This document shows positions 18,520-29,284 of a stretch of 64,000 nt of DNA, in pieces. Every line of letters begins with the position of its first letter. Within the stretch, counting starts at the first letter, position 1. Source of the DNA: Pseudomonas synxantha (lineage in GTDB: Bacteria > Pseudomonadota > Gammaproteobacteria > Pseudomonadales > Pseudomonadaceae); the NCBI RefSeq assembly GCF_900105675.1, contig NZ_LT629786.1, positions 5,952,001 through 6,016,000 on the forward strand, in the 5' to 3' direction. The notes beneath the pieces were generated by a model. The model did no database searches, had not been told where the DNA came from, and was given only the letters and a program-made list of their open reading frames with translations. The position numbers and the translations under genes were made by a program.

Positions 18520-19164
18520 TCAGACGCCAAACTGCTCGCGATACGCTCGCACTGCCGGCAAATGCTGCTTGAGCTGGGGATCATCCTCCAGGAACTGCAA
18601 CACCTGGTTCAACGACACGATACTTACCACCGGAATGCCGAAATCCCGCTCCACTTCCTGGATCGCCGACAACTCACCGTTGCCGCGCTCCTGGCGGTTC
18701 AAGGCGATCAGCACCCCGGCAGCCTTGGCGCCGTCCTGGGACGCGATGATCTGCATCACTTCACGGATCGCGGTGCCGGCGGTGATCACGTCGTCGATGA
18801 TCAGCACATCGCCGGCCAGCGGAGCACCGACCAGGCTGCCGCCTTCACCATGGGCCTTGGCTTCCTTGCGGTTGAAACACCATGGCAGATCCCGCCCATG
18901 ATGTTCCGCCAGGGCCACCGCTGTAGCCGCAGCCAAGGGAATCCCCTTGTAGGCCGGGCCAAAGAGCACGTCGAAGGAGATACCGCTTTCAACGATGGCT
19001 GCCGCATAGAAACGACCCAGCTGAGCCAGGGCCGAACCCGAGTTGAACAGGCCCGCATTGAAGAAGTACGGGCTGGTGCGCCCGGACTTGAGAGTGAACT
19101 CACCGAAGCGTAGAACGCCGCGATCGATGGCAAAACGAATGAAATCGCGTTGATACGCCTGCAT
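18520..19164 (-). CDS. pyrE: Orotate phosphoribosyltransferase, 214 aa
   Basis: Transfers ribose 5-phosphate from PRPP to orotate, giving OMP in pyrimidine synthesis. The PRPP-binding motif [16 protein letters not shown] is near residue 120, and the catalytic loop with [11 protein letters not shown] precedes it. The ATG at 19164 gives [18 protein letters not shown], the standard Pseudomonas start; a frame-open extension of 7 codons is not needed. It is divergent from crc (82 bp apart), the usual arrangement in this genus. Confidence 0.97.
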   Translation of the reverse strand: MQAYQRDFIRFAIDRGVLRFGEFTLKSGRTSPYFFNAGLFNSGSALAQLGRFYAAAIVESGISFDVLFGPAYKGIPLAAATAVALAEHHGRDLPWCFNRKEAKAHGEGGSLVGAPLAGDVLIIDDVITAGTAIREVMQIIASQDGAKAAGVLIALNRQERGNGELSAIQEVERDFGIPVVSIVSLNQVLQFLEDDPQLKQHLPAVRAYREQFGV

Positions 19165-19246
19165 GAAAAAAGCCTCAGATACCACGGATTTAGCTAATTA
19201 GGTGGACGGCGTGTATCATACACGCACGCGATTTTTGGGGCCATTT

Positions 19247-20026
19247 ATGCGGATCATCAGTGTGAACGTTAATGGTATTCAGGCTGCAGTTGAGCGTGGT
19301 TTGCTCAGTTGGCTGCAAGCACAGAATGCCGACGTCATCTGCCTGCAGGACACCCGCGCCTCCGCCTTTGAACTGGACGACCCAGCCTTCCAACTGGATG
19401 GCTACTTCCTTTATGCCTGCGATGCCGAAGTGCCCACCCAAGGTGGCGTGGCTTTGTACTCGCGGTTGCAACCCAAGGCGGTCATCAGCGGCCTCGGCTT
19501 CGAGACAGCCGACCGCTACGGGCGTTACCTGCAAGCCGATTTCGACAAGGTCAGCATCGCGACCTTGCTGCTTCCTTCGGGGCAGAACGGCGATGAAGAC
19601 TTGAACCAGAAGTTCAAGCTAATGGACGACTTCGCCCGTTATCTGGATAAACAGCGACGCAAACGTCGCGAGTACATTTATTGTGGCTCGCTGTACGTGG
19701 CGCAACAGAAGCTGGATATCAAGAACTGGCGCGACAGCCAGCAATCCCCGGGCTTCCTGGCGCCGGAACGGGCCTGGATGGACGAGATTGTCGGCAACAT
19801 GGGCTATGTCGATGCCCTGCGTGAAGTCAGCCGTGAAGGCGACCAGTACAGCTGGTGGCCGGATAACGAACAGGCCGAGATGCTCAACCTGGGTTGGCGC
19901 TTCGACTACCAGTTGCTGACCCCAGGCCTGCGTCGGTTCGTGCGCAGTGCACGCTTGCCGCGCCAGCCGCGCTTCTCGCAACACGCGCCATTGATCGTGG
20001 ACTACGACTGGACATTGACCATCTGA
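19247..20026 (+). CDS. crc: Catabolite repression control protein Crc, 259 aa
   Basis: Crc works with Hfq to block translation of catabolic mRNAs when preferred carbon sources are present. It has the exonuclease III/endonuclease fold (MRIISVNVNGIQAAVERG, then ICLQDTRAS and the C-terminal FDYQLLTPGLR and QHAPLIVDYDW) but differs from true ExoIII at key catalytic positions, for example CLQDTR where the nuclease has CLQETK. I chose ATG 19247 over the upstream open frame because MRIISVNVNG is the family start. Confidence 0.97.
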   Translation: MRIISVNVNGIQAAVERGLLSWLQAQNADVICLQDTRASAFELDDPAFQLDGYFLYACDAEVPTQGGVALYSRLQPKAVISGLGFETADRYGRYLQADFDKVSIATLLLPSGQNGDEDLNQKFKLMDDFARYLDKQRRKRREYIYCGSLYVAQQKLDIKNWRDSQQSPGFLAPERAWMDEIVGNMGYVDALREVSREGDQYSWWPDNEQAEMLNLGWRFDYQLLTPGLRRFVRSARLPRQPRFSQHAPLIVDYDWTLTI

Positions 20027-20050
20027 GGTCGTTCTCCAGGCACAAAAAAA

Positions 20051-20073
20051 CCGACAGCAATGTCGGTTTTTTT
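20051..20073. terminator. Bidirectional terminator between crc and the DUF4870 gene
   Basis: Stem CCGACA/TGTCGG with a GCAA tetraloop, flanked by seven A on the left and seven T on the right, between convergent genes. Confidence 0.93.
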
Positions 20074-20085
20074 GTGGCCGGTCGG

Positions 20086-20454
20086 TTACTTGACCAGGCG
20101 CCAGGTCCACGGGTAGCGGTAAGCAACGCCTTTGTTGGCCTGGATCCCGGCGATGATCGTCAGTATCAGCGCCCCGATCACCAGCACGGTCATCAGCAAA
20201 AAGCCGATGACGACAAAGCCCAGCACCAGGCACACCAGCCAGGCGATCGCCACGGTAATCTGGAAATTCAGCGCTTCCTTGCCCTGATCATCGATAAGCG
20301 GGTCCACGTCCTTCTTGAACTGCCACAGGATCAGCGGCCCCAACAAGCTGCCGAAGGGGAATACCAACCCCGCAAACGCCGCGAAGTGACACAACATTGC
20401 CAACTGGCGTACTTCCTTGGACGGTGCCGGAACCGGCAACTGGCTGTCACTCAT
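20086..20454 (-). CDS. DUF4870 domain membrane protein, 122 aa
   Basis: Small inner-membrane protein of the DUF4870 (Tic20-like) type, function unknown. It has a conserved LAMLCHFAAFAGLVFPFGSLLGPLI first helix, the short polar loop with DDQGKEALNFQI typical of the family, and two further hydrophobic segments (AWLVCLVLGFVVIGFLL and VLVIGALILTIIAGIQA). The ATG at 20454 has AAGGAG at 7 nt; the open frame upstream is not needed. It is 22 bp after rph in the same direction. Confidence 0.9.
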   Translation of the reverse strand: MSDSQLPVPAPSKEVRQLAMLCHFAAFAGLVFPFGSLLGPLILWQFKKDVDPLIDDQGKEALNFQITVAIAWLVCLVLGFVVIGFLLMTVLVIGALILTIIAGIQANKGVAYRYPWTWRLVK

Positions 20455-20476
20455 GGCGTTTCTCCTTGGCACCGGC

Positions 20477-21199
20477 TCAGTCGGCCAGCGCGGCGTTCTG
20501 CAGTTGGAAAATTTCGGTCATGCCTTTCTGGGCCAAAGCCAGCATCGCGTTCAGCTCAGCCGGCTGGAATGGCGCGCCTTCAGCGGTGCCCTGCACTTCG
20601 ATGAAACCACCGGTGCTGGTCATGACCACGTTCAGGTCAGTCTCGGCGGCCGAATCCTCCAGGTAGTCCAGGTCCAGTACAGGCTCACCCTGGTACATGC
20701 CGACCGATACCGCGGCGATCATCTGCTTGAGCGGGTCACCGGCCTTGAGGCCGCCGCGTTTCTTGATCACTTTCAGCGCGTCGACCAGGGCCACCATGGC
20801 ACCGGTGATGGAGGCAGTACGGGTACCGCCATCAGCCTGGATCACGTCGCAGTCGACGTACAGGGTCACGTCGCCCAGCTTGGACATGTCCAGGGCGGCG
20901 CGCAGGGAACGGCCGATCAGGCGCTGGATCTCCAGGGTGCGCCCACCTTGCTTGCCACGGCTGGCTTCACGCTGGTTACGCTCGCCAGTGGCGCGCGGCA
21001 GCATGCCGTATTCAGCGGTCAACCAACCCTGGCCCTGGCCCTTGAGGAAGCGCGGCACGCCGTTTTCGACGCTGACGGTGCAGATCACCTTGGTATCGCC
21101 AAACTCGACCAGTACGGATCCCTCGGCGTGTTTGGTGTAGTTGCGGGTGATGCGGATCGAGCGGAGCTGATCGGCAGCGCGACCACTTGGACGTTTCAT
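20477..21199 (-). CDS. rph: Ribonuclease PH, 240 aa
   Basis: Phosphate-dependent 3'-5' exonuclease that trims tRNA precursors and takes part in rRNA turnover. It starts [15 protein letters not shown], has the RNase PH core motifs ([28 protein letters not shown] split by the phosphate site, and [14 protein letters not shown]), and ends with the usual [19 protein letters not shown] region. Length matches the family. A frame-open extension of 13 codons to 21238 is rejected in favour of the conserved start. Confidence 0.97.
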   Translation of the reverse strand: MKRPSGRAADQLRSIRITRNYTKHAEGSVLVEFGDTKVICTVSVENGVPRFLKGQGQGWLTAEYGMLPRATGERNQREASRGKQGGRTLEIQRLIGRSLRAALDMSKLGDVTLYVDCDVIQADGGTRTASITGAMVALVDALKVIKKRGGLKAGDPLKQMIAAVSVGMYQGEPVLDLDYLEDSAAETDLNVVMTSTGGFIEVQGTAEGAPFQPAELNAMLALAQKGMTEIFQLQNAALAD

Positions 21200-21389
21200 A
21201 GGGGATACCTGTACGAAGGACGAAAAACTGCCGAGCATTATAGAGCCGCCAACCGATTCGGGGCACTTCTTAAAATTCGGTTACGAATGCGCATGTTTGG
21301 GCGCCTCCTGCGCACTGCGCTACAATCCTGCGCCTCGCTCCTACAGGTCGGCCTGGCCAATCTTTATTTATCCAACACGAGGTACCTCC

Positions 21390-22884
<1,495 letters not shown>

Positions 22885-22896
22885 TTGGCTCTTCCC

Positions 22897-22939
22897 AAAA
22901 CTGCTGCAAGGGCCTTACATTGGCACTTGCAGCGGTTTT
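22897..22939 (+). terminator. Terminator after gmk
   Basis: AAAACTGCTGCAAG pairs with CTTGCAGCGGTTTT (one mismatch, loop of about 15), ending in four T residues, 13 bp after gmk. Confidence 0.75.
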
Positions 22940-23051
22940 GCCAGGGTCTGCGAAAAATCAGCGCTTCCCTAAACGCTGGTGTTTTTTTAAACTGCTCAGT
23001 CCGCTCGCCCAACCGGGCAGCGCGCATCTTGCATTCGCTCCGAGGAATACC

Positions 23052-23315
23052 ATGGCCCGCGTAACCGTTGAAGACTGCCTAGAACACGTGGATAACCGCT
23101 TTGAGCTGGTCATGCTCTCTACCAAGCGTGCCCGTCAACTGGCCACTGGCGGCAAAGAGCCTCTGGTCCAGTGGGAAAACGACAAGCCTACCGTTGTAGC
23201 CCTGCGTGAAATTGCTGAAGGCCTGATGAGCTACGAGTTCATCGCCAACGCCGAAATCGTTGAAGACGAGCCGCTGTTTGCAGCGTTCGAAGGCGAGTCC
23301 AACGAGGACGTCTAA
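23052..23315 (+). CDS. rpoZ: RNA polymerase omega subunit, 87 aa
   Basis: Omega subunit helps assemble RNA polymerase and, in proteobacteria, forms part of a ppGpp site. It starts [20 protein letters not shown] and contains the conserved core [15 protein letters not shown] and [14 protein letters not shown], followed by a short acidic tail. GAGGAA precedes the ATG at 23052; the open frame from 22920 is a spurious extension. The rpoZ-spoT order is conserved in gamma-proteobacteria. Confidence 0.97.
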   Translation: MARVTVEDCLEHVDNRFELVMLSTKRARQLATGGKEPLVQWENDKPTVVALREIAEGLMSYEFIANAEIVEDEPLFAAFEGESNEDV

Positions 23316-23375
23316 GCCTATGCCTGGTCGACGTAGCACGGCGCGGGGTCACAGCCATCGGCAGGAGTTCACACT

Positions 23376-25481
23376 TTGCCGAGCATAGACGCCCTCGCCG
23401 ATCGCTTATCGACCTACCTCGGCCCAGACCAGGTCAACCTGGTCCGCCGAGCGTATTTCTACGCCGAACAAGCCCACGATGGCCAACGCCGCCGCAGTGG
23501 CGAGGCGTATGTCACCCATCCTCTCGCGGTGGCAAATATTCTTGCCGACATGCACATGGACCATCAGAGCCTGATGGCTGCGATGCTGCATGACGTGATC
23601 GAAGACACCGGCATCGCCAAGGAAGCGCTCAGCGCGCAGTTTGGCGAAACCGTGGCCGAACTGGTCGACGGGGTCAGCAAACTGACCCAGATGAACTTCG
23701 AGACCAAGGCCGAAGCCCAGGCGGAAAACTTTCAGAAGATGGCCATGGCCATGGCCCGGGATATCCGGGTGATCCTGGTCAAGCTGGCCGACCGGCTGCA
23801 CAACATGCGCACGCTGGAAGTGCTGTCCGGCGAAAAACGTCGGCGCATCGCCAAGGAAACTCTGGAAATCTACGCGCCCATCGCCAACCGGCTGGGCATG
23901 CACGCCATTCGCATCGAATTCGAAGACCTCGGTTTCAAGGCCATGCACCCGATGCGTTCGGCGCGCATCTACCAGGCGGTCAAGCGCGCCCGGGGCAACC
24001 GCAAGGAAATCGTCAACAAGATCGAAGAGTCCCTGAGCCATTGCCTGGCGATCGACGAGATCGAGGGCGAAGTCAGCGGCCGGCAGAAGCATATCTACGG
24101 CATCTACAAGAAGATGCGCGGCAAACGCCGGGCCTTCAACGAGATCATGGACGTGTATGCGTTCCGGATCATCGTCGACAAGGTCGATACCTGCTACCGC
24201 GTGCTGGGCGCTGTGCATAATTTGTACAAACCCCTGCCGGGCCGCTTCAAGGACTACATCGCGATCCCCAAGGCCAACGGCTACCAGTCGCTGCACACCA
24301 CGCTGTTCGGTATGCATGGCGTGCCCATCGAGATCCAGATCCGCACCCGCGAAATGGAAGAGATGGCCAACAACGGCATCGCCGCCCACTGGCTGTACAA
24401 ATCCAGCGGCGACGAGCAGCCCAAAGGCACCCATGCCCGCGCCCGCCAATGGGTCAAGGGCGTGCTGGAAATGCAGCAACGTGCCGGCAACTCCCTGGAA
24501 TTCATCGAAAGCGTAAAGATCGACCTGTTCCCGGACGAGGTCTACGTGTTCACGCCCAAGGGTCGGATCATGGAGCTGCCAAAAGGCTCCACGGCGGTCG
24601 ACTTTGCCTACGCGGTGCACACCGACGTCGGCAACAGCTGCATCGCCTGCCGCATCAATCGTCGTCTCGCACCGCTGTCCGAACCGTTGCAAAGTGGCTC
24701 CACAGTCGAGATCGTCAGTGCTCCAGGCGCACGCCCGAACCCGGCGTGGCTCAACTTCGTGGTCACCGGCAAGGCACGTACGCATATTCGCCATGCCCTG
24801 AAACTGCAGCGTCGTTCCGAGTCAATCAGCCTGGGAGAACGCCTGCTGAACAAAGTACTCAACGGTTTCGACAGCGCCCTGGACAGGATCCCGCAGGAAC
24901 GCGTGCAAGCGATGCTCCACGAATACCGTCAGGAAACCATCGAAGACCTGCTGGAAGATATCGGCCTGGGCAACCGCATGGCCTACGTGGTCGCCCGCCG
25001 TCTGCTGGGCGAAGGCGAACAGTTGCCGAGCCCGGAAGGCCCGCTGGCGATTCGTGGTACCGAGGGCCTGGTGCTCAGCTACGCCAAATGCTGCACGCCG
25101 ATCCCTGGCGACCCGATTGTCGGGCACTTGTCCGCGGGCAAGGGCATGGTGGTACACCTGGACAACTGCCGCAACATCACCGAAATCCGTCACAACCCGG
25201 AAAAATGCATCCAGCTCTCGTGGGCCAAGGATGTCACCGGCGAATTCAACGTCGAGCTGCGGGTGGAGCTGGAACACCAGCGCGGCCTGATCGCCCTGCT
25301 GGCCAGCAGCGTCAACGCCGCCGACGGCAATATCGAGAAAATCAGCATGGACGAACGTGATGGTCGCATCAGCGTGGTCCAGCTGGTGGTCAGCGTGCAC
25401 GACCGCGTGCACCTGGCCCGCGTGATCAAGAAACTGCGTGCCTTGACTGGGGTCATCCGCATCACCCGTATGCGTGCATGA
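23376..25481 (+). CDS. spoT: Bifunctional (p)ppGpp synthetase/hydrolase SpoT, 701 aa
   Basis: Makes and degrades the stringent-response alarmone. The HD hydrolase domain (about 45-150) has YVTHPLAVANIL and MLHDVIEDTG. The synthetase domain (about 230-345) includes the RFKDYIAIPKANGYQSLH segment; RxKD rather than the ExDD of RelA fits a bifunctional enzyme. TGS (VYVFTPKGRIMELPKGSTAVDFAYA), helical/zinc-finger (YAKCCTPIPGD) and C-terminal ACT domains follow. The start is a TTG at 23376 with GCAGGAG upstream, which gives the usual MPSIDALADRL N-terminus. Confidence 0.97.
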   Translation: MPSIDALADRLSTYLGPDQVNLVRRAYFYAEQAHDGQRRRSGEAYVTHPLAVANILADMHMDHQSLMAAMLHDVIEDTGIAKEALSAQFGETVAELVDGVSKLTQMNFETKAEAQAENFQKMAMAMARDIRVILVKLADRLHNMRTLEVLSGEKRRRIAKETLEIYAPIANRLGMHAIRIEFEDLGFKAMHPMRSARIYQAVKRARGNRKEIVNKIEESLSHCLAIDEIEGEVSGRQKHIYGIYKKMRGKRRAFNEIMDVYAFRIIVDKVDTCYRVLGAVHNLYKPLPGRFKDYIAIPKANGYQSLHTTLFGMHGVPIEIQIRTREMEEMANNGIAAHWLYKSSGDEQPKGTHARARQWVKGVLEMQQRAGNSLEFIESVKIDLFPDEVYVFTPKGRIMELPKGSTAVDFAYAVHTDVGNSCIACRINRRLAPLSEPLQSGSTVEIVSAPGARPNPAWLNFVVTGKARTHIRHALKLQRRSESISLGERLLNKVLNGFDSALDRIPQERVQAMLHEYRQETIEDLLEDIGLGNRMAYVVARRLLGEGEQLPSPEGPLAIRGTEGLVLSYAKCCTPIPGDPIVGHLSAGKGMVVHLDNCRNITEIRHNPEKCIQLSWAKDVTGEFNVELRVELEHQRGLIALLASSVNAADGNIEKISMDERDGRISVVQLVVSVHDRVHLARVIKKLRALTGVIRITRMRA

Positions 25482-25520
25482 CTCCTCAGATAACTCATCA
25501 CCCATTACAAGGAGTCACTC

Positions 25521-25901
25521 ATGACCAAGACAGTTATCACCAGCGATAAAGCCCCAGCCGCCATCGGCACCTACTCCCAGGCGATTAAGGCGGGCAACAC
25601 CGTCTACATGTCCGGCCAGATCCCACTGGACCCAAAGACCATGGAACTGGTTGAAGGCTTCGAAGCCCAGACCGTACAGGTCTTCGAAAACCTCAAGTCC
25701 GTGGCCGAGGCCGCCGGCGGTTCATTCAAGGACATCGTCAAGCTGAACATCTTCCTCACCGACCTGAGCCACTTCGCCAAGGTCAACGAGATCATGGGCA
25801 AGTACTTCGAACAACCCTACCCGGCCCGCGCCGCCATTGGCGTTGCCGCCCTGCCAAAAGGCGCGCAGGTTGAGATGGACGCCATTCTGGTCATCGAGTA
25901 A
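25521..25901 (+). CDS. ridA: RidA-family enamine/imine deaminase, 126 aa
   Basis: Hydrolyses reactive enamine/imine intermediates released by PLP enzymes, protecting them from damage. It has the family signatures [22 protein letters not shown], the [13 protein letters not shown] helix and the C-terminal [22 protein letters not shown] with the conserved Arg that binds the carboxylate and the catalytic-site Glu. It lies 39 bp after spoT with a clear AAGGAG, the usual order in this genus. Confidence 0.96.
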   Translation: MTKTVITSDKAPAAIGTYSQAIKAGNTVYMSGQIPLDPKTMELVEGFEAQTVQVFENLKSVAEAAGGSFKDIVKLNIFLTDLSHFAKVNEIMGKYFEQPYPARAAIGVAALPKGAQVEMDAILVIE

Positions 25902-25908
25902 AACACCC

Positions 25909-25931
25909 GGCGCAGCCCAACAGGCTGCGCC
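25909..25931 (+). terminator. Hairpin after ridA
   Basis: Perfect 9-bp stem GGCGCAGCC/GGCTGCGCC with a 5-nt loop, 7 bp after the ridA stop. It lacks a clear T run, so it may be only a partial terminator before the lipoprotein gene. Confidence 0.55.
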
Positions 25932-25956
25932 GACTTCGTTTCAGAAGGATTTCGTG

Positions 25957-26700
25957 ATGCGCAAAGCGCTTGTAGCCTCTTCGTTGCTCGCCCTGGTGCT
26001 GGGCGGCTGTGCCAGCAACCCCGCCGATCTGGATGTGAGCGGTACCTGGATCAACCAGGCCGCCATCGATGCGGCAGCCAAGGGCGGCCCTTTGCGTGAA
26101 GCCCTGCAGTCCTATGGCCCCAACCTTGAGTGGGAGGTCAACACCAAGGCTGCGCAGGCGCGCTACTACAATGGTTTTGAAGTAGCCGAAGGCAAGCTGA
26201 CCGGTGAAAAGTCCGGCGCCTGGAGCGTCGACTTCTACGGCAGCACCGCTACCGAACTCAAGCGCAAAGGCAAGCAGCTGCTGCAAGTAGCCAATGACAA
26301 TGAGCCAGAGCAACTGTTCGGCCGCGCCAAAGAGCCAGCCCCTGAAGGCGCGCCATTGGGCGCCAACTTCGAGCGGGCGCTGTACGCGACCTACATGGGT
26401 GGCGACTGGAAGATCACCGACGGCACGGGCAGCGGCGCCACGGTGCAGTTCCAGGCTGACGGCAAGGTCGCCGGCCTACCTGGCGTTGACCGTTACTCGC
26501 TGTGCCTGGCGGGTGATTGCGCCTCCATGAGCGGCGGTTACGACAGCATCTGGCTGCAACTGAACGGCCAGGGCAACCCGTGGATCTTCACGCACAAGGG
26601 TGAACAGCTGGAAATCTTCCAGGCAATCAATACCGCGCAGGCGGATGAAGTGCCTCAGTTCACCCCAGGCCCGCGCCAGTGGCTGCTTGAAAAGCCATAA
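25957..26700 (+). CDS. Predicted lipoprotein, 247 aa
   Basis: Envelope lipoprotein of unknown function. The signal peptide MRKALVASSLLALVLGGC ends in a lipobox (LGGC) with the lipidated Cys at residue 18. The mature part starts with SNPADLDVSGTWINQAAID and later has YSLCLAGDCASM, which could form a disulfide, and a lipocalin-like strand pattern (GTWINQ, WEVNTKAAQARYYNGFEVAEGKLTG). AGAAGGA precedes the ATG at 25957; the frame open further upstream overlaps ridA and is spurious. A REP pair follows the stop. Confidence 0.85.
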   Translation: MRKALVASSLLALVLGGCASNPADLDVSGTWINQAAIDAAAKGGPLREALQSYGPNLEWEVNTKAAQARYYNGFEVAEGKLTGEKSGAWSVDFYGSTATELKRKGKQLLQVANDNEPEQLFGRAKEPAPEGAPLGANFERALYATYMGGDWKITDGTGSGATVQFQADGKVAGLPGVDRYSLCLAGDCASMSGGYDSIWLQLNGQGNPWIFTHKGEQLEIFQAINTAQADEVPQFTPGPRQWLLEKP

Positions 26701-26720
26701 CAGCATCACCTGAATCCAAA

Positions 26721-26810
26721 TGTGGGAGGGGGCTTGCTCCCGATAGCAGTACTGAAGTCAATATGTCTTTGGCTGACTCACCGCTATCGGGAGCAAGCCC
26801 CCTCCCACAT
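26721..26810. repeat. REPIN (inverted REP pair) 1
   Basis: TGTGGGAGGGGGCTTGCTCC (extended by CGATAG) at 26721-26746 and its reverse complement at 26784-26810 form an inverted pair with about 37 bp between, as expected of REP doublets of fluorescens-group Pseudomonas. It lies between convergent genes. Confidence 0.93.
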
Positions 26811-26823
26811 TCTCAGATTGATT

Positions 26824-27678
26824 TCAGCCCTTGAGTATCGCGGCATACCCTTCACGATAGGTCGGATACTTGGGCACCCAACCAAGGGCCTTAACCCTGG
26901 CATTGCTGCATTGCTTGCTGCCCGCACGCCGCACACTGGCGTCATCAGCCCATTCGGTCACACCCAGGTACTCGCGCAACCAGCCCACCACCTCGGCCAA
27001 TGGCGCCGGCGCATCGTCGACACCGATGTAGACTTTGTCCAATGTACCGCCCTGCTCTACGTGCCGCAGTAAAAACGCCAGCAGCCCGGCCGCATCATCG
27101 GCGTGAATCCGGTTGCCATATAAAGGCGGGTCAATCGCTACCCGATAGCCTTGGCGCACCTGGGTCAACAGCCATTCGCGTCCCGGACCGTAAATCCCGG
27201 TCAGCCGTACAATAGTGGCGGGGATGCCGCTGTCGAGCGCCACTTGCTCTGCCTCCAGCATCACCTGCCCGGAGTAACCCTTCGCTTGCGTCTCTGACGT
27301 TTCGTCGACCCACTCGCCGTTCTGCTGCCCATACACACTGCTGCTGGATACGAACAACAGGTGTTTCGGCTCCTGGCCGTAGTCCTTCAACCACTCCAGC
27401 ACATGTTGCAGCCCCTGCACGTAAGCGGCGCGATAGCCGGTTTCGTCATGGTCGGTGGCAGCGGCGCAATACACCAGGTAATCCACCCCGCCGATAGGCC
27501 AGGTGTCAGGGCAATCCTTGTCGAACAGGTCGCCGGCGATGCCAATCACCCCCTCGGGCAGGCGCGAAATATCGCGGCGCAAGCCATGAACCTCCCATTC
27601 CGAGGCCAGCAATTGGCTAGCCAGCCGACTACCCACATCGCCGCAACCGGCAATCACAACAGAAGGCACAGACATCAC
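26824..27678 (-). CDS. NAD(P)-dependent SDR/epimerase-like protein (YeeZ-like), 284 aa
   Basis: Rossmann-fold protein of the extended SDR (NAD-dependent epimerase) group. The nucleotide-binding loop VVIAGCGDVGSRLASQLL is at the N-terminus, VSSSSVYGQQNGEWVDE holds the SDR serine strand, and RLTGIYGPGRE and YGNRIHADDAAGLL are typical of epimerase-like members. The usual YxxxK catalytic pair is degenerate (GYSGQVMLE), so the protein may bind cofactor without classical SDR catalysis or use another residue. Substrate unknown. Start ATG at 27678 or the next ATG. Monocistronic between a REP pair and exbB. Confidence 0.85.
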   Translation of the reverse strand: MMSVPSVVIAGCGDVGSRLASQLLASEWEVHGLRRDISRLPEGVIGIAGDLFDKDCPDTWPIGGVDYLVYCAAATDHDETGYRAAYVQGLQHVLEWLKDYGQEPKHLLFVSSSSVYGQQNGEWVDETSETQAKGYSGQVMLEAEQVALDSGIPATIVRLTGIYGPGREWLLTQVRQGYRVAIDPPLYGNRIHADDAAGLLAFLLRHVEQGGTLDKVYIGVDDAPAPLAEVVGWLREYLGVTEWADDASVRRAGSKQCSNARVKALGWVPKYPTYREGYAAILKG

Positions 27679-27865
27679 AAAACTCCGTTCTTAAAGGCGC
27701 AGATTAGCCGCCAGACATGACCAGCGGCCAGAAAAAGCCAAATAAAGTTACTGTATTACTTCTGTTAACAAGAATTACTTGCAATAATAACCACCCATTT
27801 GTCCTCGCCCCCCCACCTGGGTTTGGAAGGACGATCACCCATTTTTTCTCTCAGGTCCGGCCAGC

Positions 27866-28852
27866 ATGACACGTAATACAAAACCCGCTTCGCCAACCAA
27901 GCCTCACAGTCCATCCCGCGCCTGGCGTGCGATTGCTGCGATGCTGTTCAGCATACTGCTGGCACCGACCGCCGCATTCGCTGATGCCACGGCCCCCGCC
28001 GCTCCGGCTGCCACCGAGCAAAATGCTGCTGCCCCGGCGGCCGCTCCAGCTCCAGCTCCAGCCGCTACCGACCCGGCCCAGGCTGCGGGCGACGCCGCAC
28101 CTGCCGACGAAACCGGCGTGGTGCTGGAAGAAGACAACACCCTGGGCATGGCCCACGACTTGTCGCCATGGGGCATGTACCAGAATGCCGACGTGGTGGT
28201 GAAGGCCGTGATGATCGGCCTGGCCATCGCCTCGATCATTACCTGGACTATCTGGATTGCCAAAGGCTTCGAGCTGCTGGGTGCCAAGCGCCGCCTGCGT
28301 GCTGAAATCGTCCACCTGAAAAAAGCCACCACCCTCAAGGAAGCGAGCGAAACCGCGACCAGGAAGGGCACCCTGGCCAACACCCTGGTGCACGACGCCC
28401 TGGAAGAAATGCGCCTGTCGGCCAATACCCGCGAAAAAGAAGGTATCAAGGAGCGCGTGGCTTTCCGCCTCGAGCGCCTGGTTGCGGCCTGCGGCCGTAA
28501 CATGAGCAGCGGCACCGGCGTACTCGCCACCATTGGCTCCACCGCACCTTTCGTCGGCCTGTTCGGCACCGTATGGGGCATCATGAACAGCTTCATCGGC
28601 ATCGCCAAGACCCAGACCACCAACCTCGCCGTCGTTGCCCCCGGCATCGCCGAAGCCCTGCTGGCTACCGCCCTGGGCCTGGTTGCCGCGATCCCTGCGG
28701 TGGTGATCTACAACGTCTTCGCCCGTTCGATTGCCGGCTACAAAGCCCAGGTTTCGGATGCATCGGCAGAAGTCCTGTTGCTGGTCAGCCGTGACCTCGA
28801 TCACCTGCCTACCGAGCGCAGCTCGCAACCGCACATGGTGAAAGTGGGGTAA
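27866..28852 (+). CDS. exbB: TonB-system proton channel protein ExbB, 328 aa
   Basis: Inner-membrane proton channel subunit that energises TonB-dependent outer-membrane uptake. A signal-like hydrophobic segment (residues 20-40) is followed by an Ala/Pro-rich periplasmic stretch (about 40-85), then three helices of the MotA/TolQ/ExbB domain with GTGVLATIGSTAPFVGLFGTVWGIM and the conserved APGIAEALLATALGLVAAIPAV. The long N-terminal extension is typical of Pseudomonas ExbB1. First gene of exbB-exbD-tonB; iron (Fur) control is likely from the family but I see only a weak AT-rich box near 27,770-27,800. Confidence 0.95.
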   Translation: MTRNTKPASPTKPHSPSRAWRAIAAMLFSILLAPTAAFADATAPAAPAATEQNAAAPAAAPAPAPAATDPAQAAGDAAPADETGVVLEEDNTLGMAHDLSPWGMYQNADVVVKAVMIGLAIASIITWTIWIAKGFELLGAKRRLRAEIVHLKKATTLKEASETATRKGTLANTLVHDALEEMRLSANTREKEGIKERVAFRLERLVAACGRNMSSGTGVLATIGSTAPFVGLFGTVWGIMNSFIGIAKTQTTNLAVVAPGIAEALLATALGLVAAIPAVVIYNVFARSIAGYKAQVSDASAEVLLLVSRDLDHLPTERSSQPHMVKVG

Positions 28853-28858
28853 TCGGCC

Positions 28859-29284
28859 ATGGGCCTGCATTTGAATCAAGGCGACGACGAGCTCGTCGAG
28901 AACCACGAAATCAACGTCACACCGTTTATCGACGTGATGCTGGTGCTGCTGATCATCTTCATGGTGGCGGCACCGCTGGCCACCGTGGACATCAAGGTGG
29001 ACCTGCCAGCCTCCAGCGCCAAGCCGGCGCCGCGGCCGGAGAAACCGATCTTCCTCAGCGTCAAGGCAGACCAACGCCTGTTCCTGGGCGAAGAAGAAGT
29101 CAAGACTGAAAGCCTGGGCCCGGTGCTCGATGCCAAGACCCAGGGTAAGAAAGACACGACGATCTTCTTCCAGGCCGACAAAGGCGTGGACTACGGCGAC
29201 CTGATGAGCGTGATGGATGCCCTGCGGGCAGCCGGCTACCTCAAGGTGGGCCTGGTCGGACTTGAGACGGCAGCCAAGAAATGA
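28859..29284 (+). CDS. exbD: TonB-system protein ExbD, 141 aa
   Basis: Partner of ExbB in the TonB motor. One membrane helix contains the proton-carrying Asp in VTPFIDVMLVLLIIFMVAAP, followed by a periplasmic domain. The ATG is 6 bp after exbB and its stop overlaps the tonB start by 4 bp (ATGA), which indicates coupled translation. Confidence 0.96.
   Translation: MGLHLNQGDDELVENHEINVTPFIDVMLVLLIIFMVAAPLATVDIKVDLPASSAKPAPRPEKPIFLSVKADQRLFLGEEEVKTESLGPVLDAKTQGKKDTTIFFQADKGVDYGDLMSVMDALRAAGYLKVGLVGLETAAKK

Noticed and set aside
26721..26810. Repeats considered as a CRISPR array
   Set aside because: Only two inverted copies per site and the known REP sequence; no direct repeats with regular spacers and no cas genes.
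27740..27800. Possible Fur box before exbB
   Set aside because: The region is AT-rich with AATAAT, but the match to the 19-bp Fur consensus is too weak to call.
27851..29074. 407-aa minus-strand frame opposite exbB-exbD
   Set aside because: Gly/His-rich artefact antisense to the Ala/Pro-rich ExbB; the ExbBD-TonB operon is clear.
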